Shown piece after piece: positions 6,109 to 9,638 of a stretch of DNA of 9,638 nt. The notes under the pieces were generated by a model. That model was not told the origin of the DNA and did not search any database. It saw only the letters and a list, made by a program, of their open reading frames with translations. Source of the stretch: UBA668 sp043721915 (lineage in GTDB: Bacteria; Actinomycetota; Acidimicrobiia; Acidimicrobiales; Ilumatobacteraceae); contig JAYSPV010000116.1 in the NCBI GenBank assembly GCA_043721915.1, positions 1 to 9,638 on the forward strand, read 5' to 3'. The position numbers were made by a program, and so were the translations under genes. Position 1 is the stretch's first letter. Each line of letters begins with the position of its first letter.

Positions 6109-7037
6109 CGGTTGGCCGTCGCCTCGGCATTGACGTCGGCGGCACGAAGTGCCTCGGGGTGATCCTCGATGACGGCGGCGAGCTGATCGAGGAGCAACGG
6201 CGTCCCACGCCGAAGGGTCCAGGGGCCATCATCGACACCCTCGCCGAACTCGCCCGGGCGTTGGGCGAGTGGGACTCGATCGGCATCGGCGTGCCGGGCC
6301 TGGTCACCCGCAACGGTGTGCTGCGCGCCGCGCCGAACCTCGTCGACATCAACGACTTCGCCGTGGGCGCATTGCTCGCCGAACGGCTCGGCACCGAAGT
6401 GCACGTGGACAACGACGGCACCTGCGCGACCGCCGCCGAGTGGAGAACCGGAGCGGCACGCGGCATCGACGACTTCGTGATGGTCACTCTCGGCACCGGA
6501 ATCGGCGGGGGTGTTGTCGCCGGCGGCTCCCTGATCCGCGGTGCCAACGGGTTCACGGGTGAGATCGGGCACATGGTCGTCGACCCTGATGGGCCGCCCT
6601 GCCCGTGCGGCCGGCAGGGCTGTTGGGAGCGCTACGCATCGGGTTCGGGCCTCGGTCGCCTGGCGCGTGAGGCAGCGATCGGGAGGCGTTTGGAGCGCGT
6701 CGTGATGTTGGCTGGCGGCGACGCGGAGAAGGTGCGTGGTGAGGACGTCCAGGCGGCCGCTCGTGAGGGCGATCCCGATGCGCTGCAGGTGATCGATCAC
6801 TTCGGTCGCTGGGTTGCTCTCGGCCTGGTCAACCTCACGAACATCTTGGATCCCGCGGCGTTCGTGTTGGGCGGAGGCCTCGCTGCCAGCGCCGATCTCT
6901 ACATCGGTCCGATTCAGAACTGGTTCACGACGCTGCTCTATGCGCCTCACCTTCGGCCGCATCCCACGCTGGTGTTCGCCAGCCTCGGTGAACGTGCCGG
7001 TGCCGTCGGCGCGGCGCTCCTGGCAGAGGTCCACTGA
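6105..7037 (+). CDS. glk: ROK-family glucokinase
   Basis: The enzyme phosphorylates glucose to glucose-6-phosphate with ATP in the cytoplasm. The 310-residue product has the complete ROK kinase layout: the phosphate loop DVGGTK (10-15), catalytic Asp 104 in VDNDGT, the second ATP-binding segment TLGTGIGGG (128-136), and EIGH (153-156). The zinc site is His156, Cys166, Cys168 and Cys173 (PCPCGRQGCWERYASG). GERAGAVGAALL near the end is also typical. The CPCGRQGCWERYASG block is close to that of Streptomyces GlkA, which favours glucose, but another hexose or polyphosphate as phosphoryl donor cannot be ruled out. ATG 6105 overlaps the SRPBCC stop by 4 bp, which makes this the last gene of the six-gene string. 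Confidence 0.88.
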   Translation: MTVGRRLGIDVGGTKCLGVILDDGGELIEEQRRPTPKGPGAIIDTLAELARALGEWDSIGIGVPGLVTRNGVLRAAPNLVDINDFAVGALLAERLGTEVHVDNDGTCATAAEWRTGAARGIDDFVMVTLGTGIGGGVVAGGSLIRGANGFTGEIGHMVVDPDGPPCPCGRQGCWERYASGSGLGRLAREAAIGRRLERVVMLAGGDAEKVRGEDVQAAAREGDPDALQVIDHFGRWVALGLVNLTNILDPAAFVLGGGLAASADLYIGPIQNWFTTLLYAPHLRPHPTLVFASLGERAGAVGAALLAEVH

Positions 7038-7081
7038 GCATCCGGCAACTCGCAGCAAGCGGCAAGGGCCCCCGGGCTGGC

Positions 7082-7087
7082 TACAGT
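7082..7087 (+). promoter_or_regulatory. Possible -10 element for a leaderless transcript of the ROK regulator
   Basis: TACAGT matches the TANNNT consensus and ends 7 bases before the GTG at 7095. This is the spacing at which actinobacterial leaderless genes begin transcription on the start codon. No Shine-Dalgarno sequence lies in the 57-bp gap. No convincing -35 element is seen, as is common for such promoters. The GC-rich palindromic run GCCCCCGGGC at 7068-7077 sits just upstream. Confidence 0.4.
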
Positions 7088-7094
7088 CCGCCGC

Positions 7095-8336
7095 GTGACC
7101 AATGTCGATGAACGCGTCGAGCACCTGCACGTTCGGCGCCACAACCTCTCGCTCGTCCTGCGACTTGTCGCGTCACAAGGTCCACGCAGTCGCGCCGGGG
7201 TGGCGGCTGTCAGCGGTCTGACGCGAGCGACGGTTTCCAGCCTCGTTGCCGACCTGATCGCCCGCGGATTGCTGAAGGAAGTCGGGCCCGGCTCGGACCA
7301 ACGAGTCGGGCGGCCCGCCACGATGTTGCAGGTCGACGGCGCGAAGGTGGTCACGATCGGCATGGAGATCGACGTCGGCTTCACGTCCGTCCTTGCGAAC
7401 GACCTGGCGGGGAACAGCGTGTATCGGCGACGGTGCCCGATCGGTGGCGCATCGTTGCAGTTCGATGATCTGGTGCCGACGTTGGTGAACGAGTTGCGGA
7501 GGGCGATCGAAGCCGTCGAGTCGGAAGGTCGGCGGGTGATGGGGCTGACGGTCGCGGTGCCGGGGATCGCCGATGTTGAACACGGTGTCGTCACGCATGC
7601 GCCCAACCTCGGCTGGCGAAAGGTGCCGTTGGGGGAGCGCCTGCACGCGGCGCTCGGCGACCACCTGCCGATCACGGTCGACAACGAAGCCAATCTCGGT
7701 GCGCTCGCGGAGTACCGAGTCGGCCCTCGCTCCGGTACCAACCACCTCGTGTACGTGCTTGCGGCGCACGGCGTCGGCGCGGGGGTGATCATCGGTGGCG
7801 ACGTGTTCAGGGGCGCCTCGGGCGCCGCAGGAGAAGTCGGGCACACGACTGTGCAGCCCGGAGGACTGCGGTGTGCGTGCGGGAGCATCGGGTGCTGGGA
7901 GACCACGGTCAGCCTCCGAGCGCTGCTCGACGGGGTCGTGCCCGATCAGGCCGCGGAGATCCTGGGTGATCGCCGGTTGGGCCCGGAGGAGAAGCTCGCA
8001 ACGGTGATCGCCCGCGCCCAGGCCGATGACCCCGTCGCGATTGCCGGTTTGCAGACATTCGGCCGTTGGCTGGGCATCGGTTTGGCGAACATCATCGATT
8101 CGTTCAACCCGCAGGTCATCGTCCTCGCGGGCTTTCTGCCGTTGGTGGCGCCGTGGGTGCTGCCCGAGGCGTTGGCGGCCGTGCGGGCCAACTCGTTGGT
8201 TGACTCTGCCGACCGTTGCAGCATCGAGCTCTCGTCGTTGGGCTTCTCGGCGGCGGCGCTCGGCGGCGCAATCCACGCCTCCGAGCGCGTGTTCACCTCA
8301 CCACATCTGGTGCCGTTGCCCGCCACAACTGGGTGA
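7095..8336 (+). CDS. ROK-family transcriptional repressor (XylR/NagC type)
   Basis: The 413-residue product joins an N-terminal winged helix-turn-helix (about 15-65; SGLTRATVSSLVADLIARGL is the recognition region) and the GRP turn (72-74) to a ROK sugar-binding domain. The zinc motif is present: His250 with Cys260, Cys262 and Cys267 (CACGSIGCWET). The domain appears to be a sensor and not a kinase. The phosphate loop is degenerate (EIDVGFTSV in place of DVGGTK), and the catalytic Asp is replaced by Glu198 in VDNEAN. In this family, sugar binding releases the DNA. The adjacent xylose-binding protein gene and the palindrome at 8422-8450 make xylose or a related sugar the likely effector and that site the likely operator. 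GTG 7095 is the only suitable start before the HTH. Confidence 0.88.
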   Translation: MTNVDERVEHLHVRRHNLSLVLRLVASQGPRSRAGVAAVSGLTRATVSSLVADLIARGLLKEVGPGSDQRVGRPATMLQVDGAKVVTIGMEIDVGFTSVLANDLAGNSVYRRRCPIGGASLQFDDLVPTLVNELRRAIEAVESEGRRVMGLTVAVPGIADVEHGVVTHAPNLGWRKVPLGERLHAALGDHLPITVDNEANLGALAEYRVGPRSGTNHLVYVLAAHGVGAGVIIGGDVFRGASGAAGEVGHTTVQPGGLRCACGSIGCWETTVSLRALLDGVVPDQAAEILGDRRLGPEEKLATVIARAQADDPVAIAGLQTFGRWLGIGLANIIDSFNPQVIVLAGFLPLVAPWVLPEALAAVRANSLVDSADRCSIELSSLGFSAAALGGAIHASERVFTSPHLVPLPATTG

Positions 8337-8387
8337 ACCGGCCGAATGGATCACCAGCTCCGATGACAGCCGACAGCGGCACTGGTC

Positions 8388-8416
8388 TTGACTTGACAAG
8401 GCGAAAAGACTAGATT
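8388..8416 (+). promoter_or_regulatory. Sigma70-like promoter of the xylF-like gene
   Basis: TTGACT (8388-8393, 5 of 6 to consensus) is followed after exactly 17 bp by TAGATT (8411-8416, 4 of 6). The predicted transcription start is about 8423, which gives a leader of about 75 bases. The overlapping TTGACA at 8393-8398 is a better hexamer but has no -10 element at a usable distance. Confidence 0.65.
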
Positions 8417-8421
8417 GGCGT

Positions 8422-8450
8422 CGAGTTTGTATGGTCAACATACAAACTCG
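8422..8450. promoter_or_regulatory. Perfect 12+12 bp palindrome, candidate repressor operator
   Basis: CGAGTTTGTATG (8422-8433) and its exact reverse complement CATACAAACTCG (8439-8450) are separated by GTCAA. The site begins at the predicted transcription start, where a bound repressor would block initiation. The half-sites contain AGTTTGT/ACAAACT, the core I recall from Bacillus XylR operators, though the gap between the cores is longer here (11 bp as against about 7). The adjacent ROK repressor is the obvious candidate binder. Confidence 0.75.
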
Positions 8451-8474
8451 CGTTCAGCGTTCGTTGAACGTTCA
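8451..8474. repeat. CGTTCA/TGAACG repeats in the xylF-like leader
   Basis: CGTTCA at 8451-8456 pairs with TGAACG at 8465-8470. The latter is also the left half of the 10-bp palindrome TGAACGTTCA (8465-8474), so CGTTCA recurs at 8469-8474. The cluster abuts the large palindrome and could be a second regulator site or a leader hairpin. The motif is short and chance is possible. Confidence 0.35.
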
Positions 8475-8481
8475 TTTCCAT

Positions 8482-8490
8482 GAGGGGGAA
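8482..8490 (+). promoter_or_regulatory. Shine-Dalgarno sequence that fixes the xylF-like start
   Basis: GAGGGGGAA ends 7 bases before ATG 8498. The alternative in-frame ATG at 8480 lies before this site and would add MRGKSQ ahead of the signal peptide, so 8498 is preferred. Confidence 0.75.
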
Positions 8491-8497
8491 ATCTCAG

Positions 8498-9592
8498 ATG
8501 AAGCGCTCCACCCGTGCTGCAGTCGTGCTTGTCACGACGCTCACCATCGTCGCCGCAGCGTGCGGCGACGACACCAAGTCCACTGACACCAAGGCTCCCA
8601 CCGAGACGACCACCGCTGGTGGTAGTGGCGGCGGCAAGGTCGGCTTCATTCTTCCCGACTCCGGCTCGTCGGCCCGTTGGGAAGCATTCGACCGTCCGCT
8701 GATCACCGCCGCGTGCGAGGCAGCCGGCATCGAGTGCGACATCCAGAACGCCGAGGGCGACGCCAAGAAGATGGCGACGATCGCCGACCAGATGATTGCC
8801 GACGGCGTGCAGGTTCTCGCCATCGTCAACCTCGACAGCGAGTCGGGTGCTGCAATCCAGAAGAAGGCAGCCGAAGCCGGTGTCAAGAACATCGACTACG
8901 ACCGCCTCACGCTGGGCGGCATGGCCGATGCCTATGTCTCGTTCGACAACGTCGCCGTGGGTACCGCCCAGGGTGAAGGCATCATCCAGTGCCTCGGTGG
9001 CGCCGGCAACGTCGAAGGCAAGACCATCATCCAGCTCCACGGTTCGCCCACCGACAACAACGCAACGCTGTTCAAGCAGGGCTACCAGGCCGCGATCGAA
9101 GGCTCCGGCCTCGAGACCGTCGGCGAGCAGGCTGTGCCCGATTGGGACAACGCCCAGGGTGGCGTCATCTTCGAGCAGCTGCTCACCGCAGCCGGTGGTT
9201 CCGTTGACGGCGTCCTCGTCGCCAACGACGGCCTCTCGCTCGCAGCGCAGGCAGTGCTGTCCGATGCCGGCCTCGAGGTTCCGACCACCGGTCAGGACGC
9301 GACGACCGACGGCCTTCGCGCCATCCTCCAGGGCACGCAGTGCATGACGGTCTACAAGCCCGTCGTGAAGGAAGCCGAAGGCGCAGTAGCTGCCGCAGTC
9401 GAGCTGTTGGCAGGCGGTCCGGCAACGGGCAACGCCACGATCAACAACGAGACGGGCGACATCCCCTACGTCCAGGCCGAAGTGCAGGCGATCTACATCG
9501 ACAGCGTCAAGAACGTCGTCGCTGATGGGTTCGTCAGCCGCGAAGATGTCTGCAAGGACATCGAGGACCTCTGCACCGCCAACGGCATCTGA
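8498..9592 (+). CDS. xylF: XylF-like D-xylose-binding lipoprotein of an ABC transporter
   Basis: The product is the extracellular substrate-binding component of a sugar ABC importer. The 364-residue precursor has a signal peptide (MKRST, then a hydrophobic run to about 21) and a lipobox-like VAAAC with Cys22; Ala at -3 is a weak match. A Thr/Ser/Gly-rich tether spans about 25-46, and a type I periplasmic-binding fold (Peripla_BP_4) follows from 47. XylF hallmarks are YDRL (134-137), AYVSFDNVAVG (145-155), ANDG (242-245), TGQDA (264-268) and GTQCMTVYKP (279-288), all close to remembered E. coli XylF. Xylose is therefore likely, and another pentose is possible. Six further cysteines, two of them in the C-terminal DVCKDIEDLC segment, could form disulfides. 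The gene has its own promoter and a palindromic operator. The last 46 bases of the window hold no recognisable gene start; ATPase and permease genes are expected beyond the edge. Confidence 0.9.
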   Translation: MKRSTRAAVVLVTTLTIVAAACGDDTKSTDTKAPTETTTAGGSGGGKVGFILPDSGSSARWEAFDRPLITAACEAAGIECDIQNAEGDAKKMATIADQMIADGVQVLAIVNLDSESGAAIQKKAAEAGVKNIDYDRLTLGGMADAYVSFDNVAVGTAQGEGIIQCLGGAGNVEGKTIIQLHGSPTDNNATLFKQGYQAAIEGSGLETVGEQAVPDWDNAQGGVIFEQLLTAAGGSVDGVLVANDGLSLAAQAVLSDAGLEVPTTGQDATTDGLRAILQGTQCMTVYKPVVKEAEGAVAAAVELLAGGPATGNATINNETGDIPYVQAEVQAIYIDSVKNVVADGFVSREDVCKDIEDLCTANGI

Positions 9593-9638
9593 TCTGCCGC
9601 TGACGACACAGTCGTTCGTGATCATCCGAGTGTGGCCG

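Noticed and set aside
7064..7079. GC-rich palindromic run as a terminator of the glucokinase operon
   Set aside because: The stem is only about 4-5 bp and no T tract follows.
5997..7142. Minus-strand open frame of 381 codons across the SRPBCC and glucokinase genes
   Set aside because: It spans two well-supported genes and their overlap, and has low-complexity composition typical of shadow frames.
8393..8398. TTGACA as the -35 box of the xylF-like promoter
   Set aside because: It matches consensus but leaves only 12 bp to TAGATT, and no other -10 is found at 16-18 bp; the overlapping TTGACT has the correct 17-bp spacing.
8435..9625. Minus-strand open frame of 396 codons opposite the xylF-like gene
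   Set aside because: The plus strand encodes a clear XylF with signal peptide and ribosome binding site; the antisense frame shows no family features.

Overview
The window looks like high-GC Actinomycetota DNA, and Acidimicrobiia fit best. This is inferred from codon bias, a PimB'-type mannosyltransferase, an actinobacterial-type QueG, coupled ATGA/GTGA gene junctions and several starts without a Shine-Dalgarno sequence. No rRNA or marker gene confirms the lineage.

Three zones can be separated. Zone 1 (about 1-2510) is an accessory scrap-yard. It holds the C-terminal tail of an HNH endonuclease of the DUF222/13E12 type and, 9 bp later, a 5'-truncated RHS protein. The RHS core ends at about 1138 and continues into an unrecognised 134-residue tip of lower GC. 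A small two-helix membrane protein gene overlaps the RHS stop by 4 bp. After it, on the minus strand, lies decayed transposase DNA: a frameshifted ISL3-like C-terminus joined to a short IS3-orfA-like N-terminus. A 93-bp segment bounded by perfect 18-bp inverted repeats sits at the transposase 3' end.

Zone 2 (about 2583-7037) is a compact six-gene plus-strand string with overlaps of 14, 4 and 4 bp and gaps of 4 and 9 bp. In order it has a four-cysteine small protein, a QueG-like epoxyqueuosine reductase, a PimB'-like GT4 mannosyltransferase, a four-helix membrane protein, an SRPBCC/START-like protein and a ROK-family glucokinase. The pairing of a PimB'-like gene with an SRPBCC gene recalls the Rv2185c-Rv2188c neighbourhood of Mycobacterium, which suggests envelope glycolipid and sugar metabolism.

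Zone 3 (7082-9592) is a sugar-responsive module. A ROK-family repressor gene, possibly leaderless, is followed by a 161-bp control region and a XylF-like xylose-binding lipoprotein. The control region has a sigma70-like promoter (TTGACT, 17 bp, TAGATT) and a perfect 12+12 bp palindrome at the predicted transcription start. The palindrome carries AGTTTGT/ACAAACT half-sites like those remembered for Firmicute XylR operators. The simplest reading is that the repressor binds this palindrome and releases it when xylose or a related sugar is present. The transport ATPase and permease genes would lie beyond the right edge.

Nothing here is clearly a wholly new system. The least explained items are the RHS tip with its coupled membrane protein, the four-cysteine protein overlapping queG, and the nested inverted repeat.
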